Origin: Litoreibacter janthinus
GTDB taxonomy: Bacteria > Pseudomonadota > Alphaproteobacteria > Rhodobacterales > Rhodobacteraceae
Assembly: GCF_900111945.1 (NCBI RefSeq)
Contig: NZ_FOYO01000001.1
Location: forward strand, 1,247,751 to 1,311,750
Reading direction: 5' to 3'
DNA length: 64,000 nucleotides
The notes beneath the pieces were generated by a model, which was not told the DNA's origin, made no database searches, and worked only from the letters and a program-made list of their open reading frames with translations. This document shows positions 36,261 through 45,125 of this stretch, one piece after another; positions within the stretch are counted from its first letter, which is position 1; every line of letters begins with the position of its first letter. Position numbers and translations under genes: made by a program.

Positions 36261-36358
36261 CATGAACGCACAGACTCTGCGCGTGAGTCGATGTTGTGTG
36301 CAACTGTGAATTCGATCAGATTGGCGTCAACTTCATCTTTCAATCAAGGGGCTCCGAA

Positions 36359-36901
36359 ATGAAAGCCATCGCACTTGCAGCGTCTAACAGCAGCACATCC
36401 ATCAACAAGCGCCTCGTGACGCACGCGAGCGAGGTTTTCCAAAGAGACTTCGGTGCTGAGGTCGAGATTCTTGATCTGAATGATTTTGAGATGCCGATCT
36501 ATAGCTCTGATCGCGAAGCTAAAGATGGCATCCCAGAGCAAGCCCAGCGTCTCTATGCGAAGTTCGGACAGGCGGACGCTATTCTGATTTCCTACGCCGA
36601 GCACAATGGCAACTATACTGCCGCTTGGAAAAACATATTTGATTGGACGTCTCGGATCGATGCCAAAGTTTTCCAGAACACGCCGATGGTCGCCATGTCG
36701 GCATCTCCCGGACAAAAGGGAGGCGCCAGCGTTTTGGGCATAGCGACGAATTCAATCGGCTTCTTCGGTGCTGACTTGAAAGGCAGTTTTTCTGTCGGCC
36801 CATTCGGCGATAAGTTTGACAGCGAAGCAGGCGTCCTGACAGATGCCGATCTGATTGCAACGCTCAACCAAGCTTTGGCGGACCTCAAAAACGCCGACTG
36901 A
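36359..36901 (+). CDS. NADPH-dependent FMN reductase
   Basis: A 180-residue flavodoxin-fold protein. The start at 36359 gives the usual MKAIALAASNSSTSINKRLV phosphate-binding N-terminus; a longer frame begins far upstream. It has the EHNGNYTAAWKNIFDW segment of NADPH:FMN reductases, which supply reduced flavin or reduce quinones. It stands alone between a terminator and a convergent gene, so no pathway role can be given. Confidence 0.88.
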   Translation: MKAIALAASNSSTSINKRLVTHASEVFQRDFGAEVEILDLNDFEMPIYSSDREAKDGIPEQAQRLYAKFGQADAILISYAEHNGNYTAAWKNIFDWTSRIDAKVFQNTPMVAMSASPGQKGGASVLGIATNSIGFFGADLKGSFSVGPFGDKFDSEAGVLTDADLIATLNQALADLKNAD

Positions 36902-36911
36902 GAGAGATGTC

Positions 36912-36948
36912 GTGATGGTGAGGCGCGTCGATTATGCCTCACCATCAC
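36912..36948. terminator. Bidirectional terminator hairpin
   Basis: GTGATGGTGAGGC (36912-36924) and GCCTCACCATCAC (36936-36948) form a perfect 13-base inverted repeat between the convergent FMN reductase and dctD genes. Confidence 0.75.
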
Positions 36949-36970
36949 AACGGCACGTTCGATCTGACGA

Positions 36971-38206
36971 CTAGATCGAGCTCCGAAAGTCTTTTGCCTT
37001 CAGTTCGTGCTTTGCCAGCTTGTCGTAAAGGGTCTTTCGTGGAAGTCCCAACGCGTCAGCCACCGCTGTCGATTTTCCACCAAACCTACGAAGTGTGTCT
37101 GTTAGAACCAGTTTCTCAAACGCGTTCATCTGGTCGGCAAGGCTCAAGTTCGCCCGCGATGCCGCATCCGTTTGAACGTTTAGTCCCAATGCGAAGCTGC
37201 GGGCAAAATTGCGCAATTCGGGCAGGTTGTCCGGCCAGGCTCTGGCGATGACCTGCGCATAAAGGCTTTCGGGAATTTCCGGCATATCGCCGTTCATGCC
37301 GCGTACGGTTTGACGCACCAGCGCCTCGAACACCACCGCAAGATCCTTGCGACGCTGCGCCAGAGACGGCACTTCGATTTGCATCATGTCCAAGGCGTAG
37401 AACAAGTCGTCCCGCAGACCCGCCTGCCGCAATTCCTCAAGCGATTGGGCGGAGGATGCGATTACGCGCAACTCCGGAAAGCGCTCCATCAATTCATAAA
37501 TCGCGGCCTGCTGAGCCGAAGTCGCAAGCTCAAGAGATTTGATTGACAGATCCGTCGGTTGGGAGGTGAGATCCAGCGTGCGCAAAGCCTCTGCAGTCGT
37601 GTCCCGCAAGGACAGGGAAATGAAACGCGGCCTTTCCGTAGCAAGCGCGTGGATCGTGTGAGCGGCAAGCCGTTTTCCGGCACCAGCGGGACCATGCAGG
37701 TAAATGTGCACCGGCAGTCCGGCTGCTTGGCGCAGCGCTTCGCGTAGCCGTTCGACCGCAGCGGAGGTGCCTGGAAAGTTGGCAGCGGCCGCGTCGCCGG
37801 ATTGCAACTGCCTTTCCATCTCGCGCGACCGCAACACAAGGTTTCGGTGTTCCATTGCACGGTTCACGACCTCGATAAGCTGTTCCGGTGGGCAAGGCTT
37901 CTGTCGGAAGTCATATGCGCCTTCAGCCATGGCGCGGACGGCCATCGGCACGTCAGCCTGTCCGGTCAAAAGCACAACTGGAAGGTCGGGGTCCACCTCG
38001 CGAGCGCGGGCCAGCACGTCGAAGCCGTCTTTGCCGGGCATTCGGATGTCGGACAGGATCACCCCCTCAAAGTCGCGAGAGATGTGCGATTTGGCCATCA
38101 CATAGCTGGACGCAGCGATCACGGTGATGTCTTCCAACTCGAAGCTCTGAGCCAGTGAACGCCGCAACGCCGCGTCGTCTTCGATCAGCAGTAGGGTCGG
38201 TGTCAT
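36971..38206 (-). CDS. dctD: DctD-like response regulator with degenerate AAA+ domain
   Basis: A 411-residue NtrC-type regulator: receiver (1-120, EDD, phosphoacceptor Asp in GVILSDIRMPGKDG, QKPCPPEQL), AAA+ domain (about 145-310) and a Fis-type HTH (KSTAVADALGLPRKTLYDKL). The Walker A is HGPAGAGKRL. The GAFTGA loop that contacts sigma-54 is absent, and the Walker B region reads LSIKSLELATSAQQAA with no acidic pair. It therefore probably activates without sigma-54, as described for Rhodobacter NtrC. It overlaps dctB by four bases and presumably controls the divergent dctPQM operon. Confidence 0.85.
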   Translation of the reverse strand: MTPTLLLIEDDAALRRSLAQSFELEDITVIAASSYVMAKSHISRDFEGVILSDIRMPGKDGFDVLARAREVDPDLPVVLLTGQADVPMAVRAMAEGAYDFRQKPCPPEQLIEVVNRAMEHRNLVLRSREMERQLQSGDAAAANFPGTSAAVERLREALRQAAGLPVHIYLHGPAGAGKRLAAHTIHALATERPRFISLSLRDTTAEALRTLDLTSQPTDLSIKSLELATSAQQAAIYELMERFPELRVIASSAQSLEELRQAGLRDDLFYALDMMQIEVPSLAQRRKDLAVVFEALVRQTVRGMNGDMPEIPESLYAQVIARAWPDNLPELRNFARSFALGLNVQTDAASRANLSLADQMNAFEKLVLTDTLRRFGGKSTAVADALGLPRKTLYDKLAKHELKAKDFRSSI

Positions 38207-39957
38207 TCCGCAGCCTCCTGCATTGTAAGGGCGGGCAGGGTGATGGTGAATGCCGCGCCGCCGTGATCCATGTTCTCAACGCTCAGCAATCCGCCAAAGC
38301 TGCCAATAATCCCGTAGGAAATTGACAGCCCCAGCCCCAGCCCTTTGGAGGCTCCAATCTCCTTCGTAGTGTAAAACGGCTCGAACGCCCGCTCAATATC
38401 CGCAAGTCCCGGCCCTGTGTCCGTGATGACCAGTTGGACTTGTCCGCGCCTTTGCGACAGGGAGACCGTGATTTCCTTGGGCACGCTATGTGTCATCGCG
38501 TCCATCGCATTGGACAGAAGATTGACAATCACTTGTTGCAGCCGCACTTGCCCGGCGTCGACCCATGCTTCGGGCAGGGTTTCGACCTTAACCGAAACGC
38601 CTTCGGATCTGGCCCGCTGCGCAGCAAGTCCAAGGGACGCCTCAAGCACCTCAGCGACGTTAACTCTTTCCAAAGGTTCGGTCTCTTTTCGCGCAAACCC
38701 TCTTAAGTTATGGATGATGCGCCCCATGCGCTGTGTCTGCTCCGAGATCAGCGTCAGGTTCTCTTGGGCCTCCGGCTCTCGACCGCGCTCTAGCAGTTTT
38801 TGGGCATTCACGGCATAGTTTTGAATGGCCGACAGCGGCTGGTTCAACTCATGGCTGATCCCTGCCGACATCTGTCCTAGGGCGGTCAGCTTACTGGCCT
38901 GAATAAGGTCGTCCTGCGCCTTCTGGAGCTGTGCATTCCGAGTGGCGACACGGGCTTCAAGCTTCGAATTGGCTTCTGCCTCAAGTCGAAGTTGGTCCGC
39001 CAGTCGCGCGCGGCTTTGAACGAAAATCGCAAAACCGAGCCCGAAGAGCGACAAGATCGCCGCGACCAATGCTGCCATCAGCCGCGCTTCGCCAAGGGCA
39101 GGCCCGGCGTCCATGAATGCGCGTACAGTCATCTCGATGAGGGGGACATCCTTTGACACGACCAAAGCGTGATCTGGCATGGCGGTGGCGTTGGAAAACT
39201 TCCAAATAGTTCTGCCGTTGCCAGCAGTGACACTATGATCGGCAAGCGGGGATAGCAGTTTTTCGGGGTAGTCGAAGGTGCCGATTGGCACCTGCGCAAG
39301 CGATGCGTCGTAGGTAAGCGCCAGCGTAGGGCGGTTCGAGACGAAGCCGACGCCAGCAGAGTCGAAAAAAGCGACGACGGTTTCGTCAATCCGCCACTCG
39401 CCCTCAAGTTCATCCATATTCACCTTGATGACCATATAGCCCTGAGGGCTAGCGTCGTCTCGTAGCACGCTGCGGGCGAAATAATAGCTGCGAAGCCCGT
39501 CCTCGTCCGCCGAATGAAAGACGCCCATGCGCCGGGTTCTTGCAGCAACGACATCAGCACGCTCTGACCAATCTTCTCCGATGTCCGACGGGGTCTCTTC
39601 GAAGGTCGAGGATGCCAACACCTGACCTTTAGAGTCCAATGCGTGTATTTCTTTTGCACCGGTAATTAAGGCCGTGCGCAGTAAAAACTCTGACGTGCGG
39701 ATCGCAGTTGAACGCCCTTCGATCAGCGCCGCGATCTGAGGGTGTCGGGCGGTCAGGTCTGTGAGTTCTCGGTAGCTTTCAAGCTGCGCAATTAGGCGGT
39801 CTGCGGATTGCTCAGCAATGACGCTGCCAGAGCGGGACAATCGCTCCAAACCATTCGTCATCGTGACCTGATGCACAGCAAATACCAGCGCAGTGGATAA
39901 AGCGAGATAGCTGACAATGAATGCCCGCAGTCTTTGCGAACGGGGAGCAAGGGGCAT
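38203..39957 (-). CDS. dctB: DctB-like sensor histidine kinase
   Basis: A kinase of 584 residues from the ATG at 39957; a GTG at 40017 would add 20 residues but would place coding sequence over an inverted repeat that looks like a regulator site. Two membrane helices flank a large periplasmic sensor of the DctB type. A coiled-coil (ATRNAQLQKAQDDLIQASKLTALG) leads to the H-box QMSAGISHELNQPLSAIQNYA, and ATPase motifs VNLLSNAMDAM and GLGLGLSISYGIIGSFGG follow. It senses the TRAP substrate, presumably an organic acid, and phosphorylates the DctD-like partner. Confidence 0.88.
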   Translation of the reverse strand: MPLAPRSQRLRAFIVSYLALSTALVFAVHQVTMTNGLERLSRSGSVIAEQSADRLIAQLESYRELTDLTARHPQIAALIEGRSTAIRTSEFLLRTALITGAKEIHALDSKGQVLASSTFEETPSDIGEDWSERADVVAARTRRMGVFHSADEDGLRSYYFARSVLRDDASPQGYMVIKVNMDELEGEWRIDETVVAFFDSAGVGFVSNRPTLALTYDASLAQVPIGTFDYPEKLLSPLADHSVTAGNGRTIWKFSNATAMPDHALVVSKDVPLIEMTVRAFMDAGPALGEARLMAALVAAILSLFGLGFAIFVQSRARLADQLRLEAEANSKLEARVATRNAQLQKAQDDLIQASKLTALGQMSAGISHELNQPLSAIQNYAVNAQKLLERGREPEAQENLTLISEQTQRMGRIIHNLRGFARKETEPLERVNVAEVLEASLGLAAQRARSEGVSVKVETLPEAWVDAGQVRLQQVIVNLLSNAMDAMTHSVPKEITVSLSQRRGQVQLVITDTGPGLADIERAFEPFYTTKEIGASKGLGLGLSISYGIIGSFGGLLSVENMDHGGAAFTITLPALTMQEAAE

Positions 39958-39984
39958 GTGATCTCGATTCGTCAGAAGCTTTTG

Positions 39985-40007
39985 TGCGAAATATCGCAAT
40001 TTTCGCA
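39985..40007. promoter_or_regulatory. Candidate DctD-type operator 1
   Basis: TGCGAAA (39985-39991) and TTTCGCA (40001-40007) form a 7-base inverted repeat, with TCGCAAT between them adding a third half-site. It lies in the dctB/dctP divergent gap. Confidence 0.45.
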
Positions 40008-40020
40008 AGAAAAGCACTGC

Positions 40021-40046
40021 AAAAAGTCTGAAATTTCGGACTTTTT
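40021..40046. promoter_or_regulatory. Candidate operator 2 in the dctB/dctP gap (26-base palindrome)
   Basis: AAAAAGTCTGAAA (40021-40033) and TTTCGGACTTTTT (40034-40046) form an inverted repeat with a single mismatch and no spacer. It could be a second regulator site or a terminator-like stem; its place upstream of both operons favours the first. Confidence 0.5.
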
Positions 40047-40200
40047 AGACGAAAGTCAAAGGAAGACGCGTGAAAGTATTTGTAAATAAAAGAAAAAGCA
40101 AGATTTGAGCGATCCGCTTGCGCAGGTCGCGACGTTCTTGCAATGCTCTGCTCATCCGACGGATCAGTCCGTTCGATGAAGTTCCAATGGGAGGAAACCA

Positions 40201-41205
40201 ATGAAATATCTTTTGAAAGCGGCTTGCGTCGCTGCCGTTGCACTTGTTCCGTCTGTCGCTGCGGCGGCGTGTGACGAAGGCGAAGTGGTCATCAAGTTCA
40301 GCCACGTCACCAACACTGACAAACACCCAAAAGGCATCGCCGCCTCGCTGCTTGAGCAGCGCGTGAACGACGAGATGAACGGCAAAGCCTGCATGGAAGT
40401 GTTCCCGAACTCCACGCTCTACACCGACGAAAAGGCGCTGGAAGCACTGCTGCAAGGCGACATCCAACTCGCCGCTCCGTCGCTGTCCCTGTTCGAAAAG
40501 TTCACCAAACAGTACCGCATTTTCGATCTGCCATTCATGTTCCGCGACATCAAAGCAGTCGACGCGTTCCAAGCCTCCGAAACCGGTCAGGCTATGAAAG
40601 ACGCTATGCAGAAACGCGGTCTGCAAGGTCTGCAATTCTGGCACAACGGTATGAAGCAAATGTCCGCGTCCAAACCGCTGCTTTTGCCAACTGATGCGAA
40701 CGGCCTGAAGTTCCGTGTGCAGCCATCTGACGTACTGGTTGCGCAAATGGAAGCGATCGGTGGCTCACCCCAGAAAATGGCCTTCGCAGAGGTGTATGGT
40801 GCGCTGCAACAAGGCGTTGTTGATGGGCAAGAGAACACGTGGTCCAACATCTTTGGCCGCAAGTTCTTCGAAGTTCAGGACGGTGTAACCGAAACCAACC
40901 ACGGCATCATCGACTACATGGTTGTGTCGAGCGTTGACTGGCTCGACAGCCTGGACGCAGACGTGCGCGACCAGCTCCTGACAATCCTCGCCGAGGTGAC
41001 CGAAGCGCGTAACGCCGAGTCCACCAAAGTGAACGAGAACGCCAAGCAATCCATCATCGCCGCTGGCGGTGTTGTGCGCACACTGGACGCTGACCAGCGT
41101 GCAGCTTGGGTCGAAGCGATGAAGCCAGTCTGGAGCCAGTTCGAAGCCGACGTAGGCGCCGAGAACATCGCTGCCGCTCAAAAAATCAACGAGATGACCC
41201 AGTAA
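40201..41205 (+). CDS. dctP: TRAP transporter substrate-binding protein (DctP family)
   Basis: A 334-residue periplasmic binding protein with signal peptide (1-21, ending AAA) after the strong GGGAGG ribosome site. DctP family text is visible: VVIKFSHVTNTDKHPKG, FRVQPSDVLVAQMEAIGGSPQKM (the segment with the ligand-carboxylate Arg) and GVVDGQENTWSNI. Ligands of this family are mostly C4-dicarboxylates or sugar acids. The idonate dehydrogenase gene downstream suggests a sugar acid, while the DctBD-like pair suggests a dicarboxylate; both remain possible. Confidence 0.93.
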   Translation: MKYLLKAACVAAVALVPSVAAAACDEGEVVIKFSHVTNTDKHPKGIAASLLEQRVNDEMNGKACMEVFPNSTLYTDEKALEALLQGDIQLAAPSLSLFEKFTKQYRIFDLPFMFRDIKAVDAFQASETGQAMKDAMQKRGLQGLQFWHNGMKQMSASKPLLLPTDANGLKFRVQPSDVLVAQMEAIGGSPQKMAFAEVYGALQQGVVDGQENTWSNIFGRKFFEVQDGVTETNHGIIDYMVVSSVDWLDSLDADVRDQLLTILAEVTEARNAESTKVNENAKQSIIAAGGVVRTLDADQRAAWVEAMKPVWSQFEADVGAENIAAAQKINEMTQ

Positions 41206-41223
41206 GCTGGTCTGACGCGATAC

Positions 41224-41252
41224 GCTCGGCTCCGGGGGCTCCGGGGCCGAGC
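41224..41252 (+). terminator. Intercistronic hairpin between dctP and dctQ
   Basis: GCTCGGC (41224-41230) pairs with GCCGAGC (41246-41252) and TCCGG pairs inside with CCGGG, a strong GC stem. It may protect the dctP message and reduce read-through into the membrane subunits. Confidence 0.7.
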
Positions 41253-41283
41253 ATTTACAGAGATGGAAGCGGGGGAGGCGACC

Positions 41284-41994
41284 ATGAGTAGCCATCAGGC
41301 ACGATCATTCATCGACAGTATCGAAGAGACAATCATCGCATTCCTGCTGGGGATGATGACGCTGATCACTTTCGCCAATGTAGTGGCGCGATATGTCTTC
41401 AATTCCAATATCCTCTGGGCGCTTGAACTGACTGTGTTCATGTTCGCGTGGTTGGTGTTGCTTGGGGCATCCTACGCCGTGAAGAAGACCGCCCACCTAG
41501 GCGTCGACGCGATCCTCAATATGGTCTCGCCAAAGCTGAAACGGATCTGCGGGTTCATCGCTGCCGCCGTCTGCGTGCTGTTTGCGCTGATGTTGTTCAA
41601 GGGAGCTTGGGACTACTACGCCAACTACGCAAACCTGCCCGCCTTCAAAGACGAGGGTTTCCTTGCCGGCTACAATATCGGCCGCTGGTTCCCAATCGGG
41701 TTCGAGGAAAGCTATCGCCCTAAAGGTTGGTATGAAACCAACGACATTCCCGTCCCGTTCTGGCTGACATGGCTGGAGGGCGCCTTCAATGACGGCGATG
41801 AATACGAAAAAATCCCGTTGCTGATCCCTTATTTCGTGCTGCCATTCTCCATGGCGCTGTTCCTGCTGCGCTCGGTGCAAGCCGCTATCGCGCTCGCCAC
41901 AGGTAAAATTGATATGCTCATCGTCAGCCACGAGGCCGAAGACGATGTCGAAGAGGCCGCTGCACGCCTCGCCGCTGATTTGAAGGAAACCTAA
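41284..41994 (+). CDS. dctQ: TRAP transporter small permease subunit (DctQ)
   Basis: A 236-residue four-helix membrane protein. The ATG at 41284 is chosen because GGGGGAGG lies directly before it; an ATG at 41263 adds seven residues and overlaps this ribosome site. The DctQ pattern (FANVVARYVFNSNILWALELTVF, in part) is present. A loop of about 70 residues between helices 3 and 4 is longer than in small DctQ proteins. It pairs with DctM, whose gene begins three bases after the stop. Confidence 0.9.
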   Translation: MSSHQARSFIDSIEETIIAFLLGMMTLITFANVVARYVFNSNILWALELTVFMFAWLVLLGASYAVKKTAHLGVDAILNMVSPKLKRICGFIAAAVCVLFALMLFKGAWDYYANYANLPAFKDEGFLAGYNIGRWFPIGFEESYRPKGWYETNDIPVPFWLTWLEGAFNDGDEYEKIPLLIPYFVLPFSMALFLLRSVQAAIALATGKIDMLIVSHEAEDDVEEAAARLAADLKET

Positions 41995-41997
41995 TCC

Positions 41998-43374
41998 ATG
42001 GAAGTTATTCTTCTTTTTGGCATGGTCGTTGGCCTGATGCTGATTGGTGTGCCAATCGCAGTCTCGCTCGGCTTCTCCTCTGTGCTGTTCCTGCTGTGGT
42101 TCTCGGACGCCTCAATGGCGTCAGTCGCAGGGACATTGTTCGAAGCCTTTGCAGGTCACTACACCCTGCTGGCTATCCCATTCTTCATTCTGGCCTCCAG
42201 TTTTATGTCCACTGGTGGCGTGGCGCGGCGGATCATCAACTTCTCAATTGCTTGCGTCGGTCACTTGCGCGGCGGCATGGCCATCGCGTCGGTTTTCGCT
42301 TGTATGATGTTCGCTGCATTGTCTGGCTCGTCCCCCGCGACGGTGGTTGCCATCGGCTCAATCGTCATCGCGGCGATGCGGCAGGTTGGCTACACCAAGG
42401 AGTTCGCAGCAGGCGTGATCTGTAACGCGGGCACCTTGGGCATCCTGATTCCGCCGTCCATCGTAATGGTGGTCTATGCGGCGGCCGTTGAGGTCTCCGT
42501 TGGCCGCATGTTCCTTGCGGGCGTAATCCCGGGCCTTCTGGCGGGTTTCATGCTGATGGTCGGTATCTACGTCATGGCGCGCGTCAAAGACCTGCCGAAA
42601 GGCGACTGGGCCGGTTGGGCGCGTATCATCGAGACGGGCAAGGAAGCCGGTTGGGGGCTGTTCCTGATCGTTATCATTCTGGGTGGCATTTATGGCGGGG
42701 CGTTCACCCCAACCGAAGCCGCAGCGGTGGCGGCCGTCTACGCGTGGATCATCGCATGTTTCGTCTACCGCGACATGGGTCCGCTTGCGACAAAGGAGGG
42801 AGAGAAGAACATCTCTCTCTTTTCGAAGCCGCAAGCCCTGCTGACCGCGTTCGTACATAAAGACACGCAGCGCACGCTGTTCGATGCGGGCAAGCTGACG
42901 GTCACGCTGATGTTCGTGATTGCCAACGCTCTGATCCTGAAACACGTCCTCACCGACGAGCAAATCCCGCAGCAGATTACCGCTGCCATGCTCGACGCGG
43001 GCTTCGGGCCGGTCATGTTCCTTGTGATCGTCAACGTGATCTTGCTGATCGGTGGCCAGTTCATGGAGCCGTCGGGCCTGCTGGTTATCGTCGCACCTCT
43101 GGTGTTCCCAATTGCAATTGAGCTTGGCATTGACCCAATCCATCTGGGCATCATCATGGTCGTTAACATGGAGATCGGGATGATCACACCGCCGGTGGGT
43201 CTGAACCTCTTCGTGACCTCCGGTGTGGCGGGTATGCCGATGATGGCGGTCGTCCGCGCGGCTTTGCCGTTCCTGATGATCCTCGTCGTGTTCTTGGTCA
43301 TGGTCACCTACATCCCCTTCCTGTCGACTTGGTTGCCGACACTGGTCATGGGGCCGGAGCTGATCACGAATTAG
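41998..43374 (+). CDS. dctM: TRAP transporter large permease subunit (DctM)
   Basis: A 458-residue polytopic protein with the DctM signatures GSSPATVVAIGSIVIAAM, GTLGILIPPSIVMVVYA and the second-repeat text NMEIGMITPPVGLNLFV. It forms the sodium-driven transport channel. The central loop around residues 255-300 is extended. Promoter and regulation are shared with dctP. It is followed by a long hairpin and the idonate dehydrogenase gene. Confidence 0.94.
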   Translation: MEVILLFGMVVGLMLIGVPIAVSLGFSSVLFLLWFSDASMASVAGTLFEAFAGHYTLLAIPFFILASSFMSTGGVARRIINFSIACVGHLRGGMAIASVFACMMFAALSGSSPATVVAIGSIVIAAMRQVGYTKEFAAGVICNAGTLGILIPPSIVMVVYAAAVEVSVGRMFLAGVIPGLLAGFMLMVGIYVMARVKDLPKGDWAGWARIIETGKEAGWGLFLIVIILGGIYGGAFTPTEAAAVAAVYAWIIACFVYRDMGPLATKEGEKNISLFSKPQALLTAFVHKDTQRTLFDAGKLTVTLMFVIANALILKHVLTDEQIPQQITAAMLDAGFGPVMFLVIVNVILLIGGQFMEPSGLLVIVAPLVFPIAIELGIDPIHLGIIMVVNMEIGMITPPVGLNLFVTSGVAGMPMMAVVRAALPFLMILVVFLVMVTYIPFLSTWLPTLVMGPELITN

Positions 43375-43400
43375 GCTGGAAGCTCTACAAAAACAGGCAT

Positions 43401-43440
43401 AGCTTGCGCTAACATTTTCCTCTTTGGAAAGGCGCAAGCT
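43401..43440 (+). promoter_or_regulatory. Hairpin ending at the start codon of the idonate dehydrogenase gene
   Basis: AGCTTGCGC (43401-43409) pairs with GCGCAAGCT (43432-43440), which touches the ATG at 43441. An inner TTTCC/GGAAA pairing would also bury the GGAAAGG ribosome site. This could hold translation low until melted or bound; a terminator role is less likely because no T-run follows. Confidence 0.6.
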
Positions 43441-44472
43441 ATGAAGTCTCTGGTCATTCACGCCCCCCGCGATCTTCGCATTGAAGAGCAGCCGGTCATG
43501 CCTCCTGGACCGGGTGAGGTGCAAGTCACCATGGCGGCCGGTGGCATTTGCGGATCGGACCTTCATTACTATCAACATGGCGGCTTCGGCGCGATCAAGC
43601 TGCGTGAACCGATGGTATTGGGGCACGAGGTCTCGGGGCATGTCACTGCACTGGGCGACGGGGTGACCAACCTAAGCGTCGGTCAGTTGGTCGCAGTTTC
43701 GCCATCGCGGCCCTGTTCGGACTGCAAATTCTGCCTCGCGGGCCAGCCGAACCAATGCCTGAATATGCGCTTCTACGGCTCGGCCATGCCATTCCCCCAT
43801 ATCCAAGGGGCGTTCCGTCAGGTCTTGAACGCGAACGCTTCCCAATGTGCTGTGGCGGACGGTCTGACAGCGGGGGAGGCCGCGATGGCTGAACCCCTTG
43901 CCGTTTGTCTGCACGCGGTTCGGCAGGCGGGGCCAATGCTTGGCAAATCAGTTCTGGTGACCGGCTGTGGCCCGATTGGCGTTTTGTGCATCCTCGCGGC
44001 AAGGCGGGCAGGCGCGGATCATATCGTCGCCACCGACATGTCCGACTTCACGCTAAAAAAAGCGCGAGAGGCTGGTGCCGATGTTAGCTTTAACGTGACC
44101 AAGGTGGATAAGCCGTTGCAGCCCTACATGGTCGACAAAGGCTTGTGCGATGTGCAGTTCGAATGCTCCGGCGCGGTGTCAGCTTTGACTGCGGGTATCC
44201 ACGCGATGCGCCCGGGTGGCACGATCGTTCAGCTTGGCCTGAGCGGAGATATGTCGCTGCCGATGATGGCGATCACCGCAAAAGAGCTGAACCTCAAAGG
44301 CTCCTTCCGCTTCCACGAGGAATTTGGCACCGGTGTGTCGCTGATGCAGAAAGGGCTGATCGACGTAAAGCCCTTTATAACCCAGACCTTGCCCATGAAA
44401 GACGCGGTAGAGGCGTTTGAAATCGCATCCGACCGCACCCGAGCCATGAAAACACAGATTGAATTCGTATGA
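43441..44472 (+). CDS. idnD: L-idonate 5-dehydrogenase-like zinc alcohol dehydrogenase
   Basis: A 343-residue medium-chain dehydrogenase. Catalytic zinc ligands are in GGICGSDLHYY and GHEVSGHV; the structural-zinc lobe reads CSDCKFCLAGQPNQC with all four Cys; the NAD-binding motif is GCGPIGVLC. Overall it resembles L-idonate 5-dehydrogenase (idonate to 5-keto-gluconate). It shares the dctPQM transcript or follows it closely, which suggests that the transporter brings in a sugar acid. The start is overlapped by a hairpin that may control translation. Confidence 0.85.
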   Translation: MKSLVIHAPRDLRIEEQPVMPPGPGEVQVTMAAGGICGSDLHYYQHGGFGAIKLREPMVLGHEVSGHVTALGDGVTNLSVGQLVAVSPSRPCSDCKFCLAGQPNQCLNMRFYGSAMPFPHIQGAFRQVLNANASQCAVADGLTAGEAAMAEPLAVCLHAVRQAGPMLGKSVLVTGCGPIGVLCILAARRAGADHIVATDMSDFTLKKAREAGADVSFNVTKVDKPLQPYMVDKGLCDVQFECSGAVSALTAGIHAMRPGGTIVQLGLSGDMSLPMMAITAKELNLKGSFRFHEEFGTGVSLMQKGLIDVKPFITQTLPMKDAVEAFEIASDRTRAMKTQIEFV

Positions 44473-45113
44473 AGGCTATCATTTTTGACCTCGACGGGAC
44501 GCTGGTTCACTCCGCCCCCGATATCCACGCCGCTGCCAATGTCATGCTGGCCCATGCAGGCCGCGATCCGGTAACGCTCGAGCAGGTGATAGGGTTCATC
44601 GGGAATGGTATCGAAAAATTGGTGGAACGGTGCATGCGCGCCACTGGCGATGTGCCGGACGACATGGCACCGCACTACGTCGAAATGAACCGCGCCTACG
44701 CGCAAGACCTCACCACGCTGACACGCTTGTTCGATGGAGTGCGTGATACGTTGGACGCGATTGACCTGCCCATGGCACTGTGCACCAACAAGCCGGAAAT
44801 TCCTGCGCGTGATCTATGCGACCAGCTGGACCTCACACGCTATTTCACCGTGATTACGGGCGGGGATAGCACCAAGGCCAAGAAGCCAGATCCCTTGCCG
44901 TTGGTGCACACCGCGGTGGCGCTGGGTCTGAGCGTCAAGGAATGCCTTTACGTCGGCGACAGCATCACCGATTTCCGCACTGCCCGCGCTGCCGAGATGT
45001 CGTTCGCCTATTTCACGGGGGGCTACCAACCCACGCCAGTTGAAGGTCTGCGCACAGACGAATGCTTCGACACTTGGGATGGTGTCGATCTGGCACGCTT
45101 CGTGCATCGTTGA
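44469..45113 (+). CDS. gph: HAD-family phosphatase, phosphoglycolate phosphatase-like
   Basis: A 214-residue HAD hydrolase with motif I DLDGTLVHS (Asp8, Asp10), motif II MALCTNKP and motifs III/IV KKPDPLPL and YVGDSITDF. The length, cap region and motif text match phosphoglycolate phosphatases. It overlaps idnD by four bases, so it may have been recruited for a sugar-acid pathway phosphate; the substrate is uncertain. Confidence 0.8.
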   Translation: MKAIIFDLDGTLVHSAPDIHAAANVMLAHAGRDPVTLEQVIGFIGNGIEKLVERCMRATGDVPDDMAPHYVEMNRAYAQDLTTLTRLFDGVRDTLDAIDLPMALCTNKPEIPARDLCDQLDLTRYFTVITGGDSTKAKKPDPLPLVHTAVALGLSVKECLYVGDSITDFRTARAAEMSFAYFTGGYQPTPVEGLRTDECFDTWDGVDLARFVHR

Positions 45114-45125
45114 ATTGCCCGCCCA

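Noticed and set aside
40081..40200. Possible sigma-54 (-24/-12) promoter before dctP
   Set aside because: GG and GC pairs exist but with wrong spacing (15 instead of 12 bases apart), and the regulator lacks the sigma-54 contact loop.
42358..43641. 427-codon open frame on the minus strand opposite dctM and idnD
   Set aside because: Its His/Asp/Arg-rich translation has no domain, and dctM on the other strand has full TRAP signatures; it is a shadow frame.
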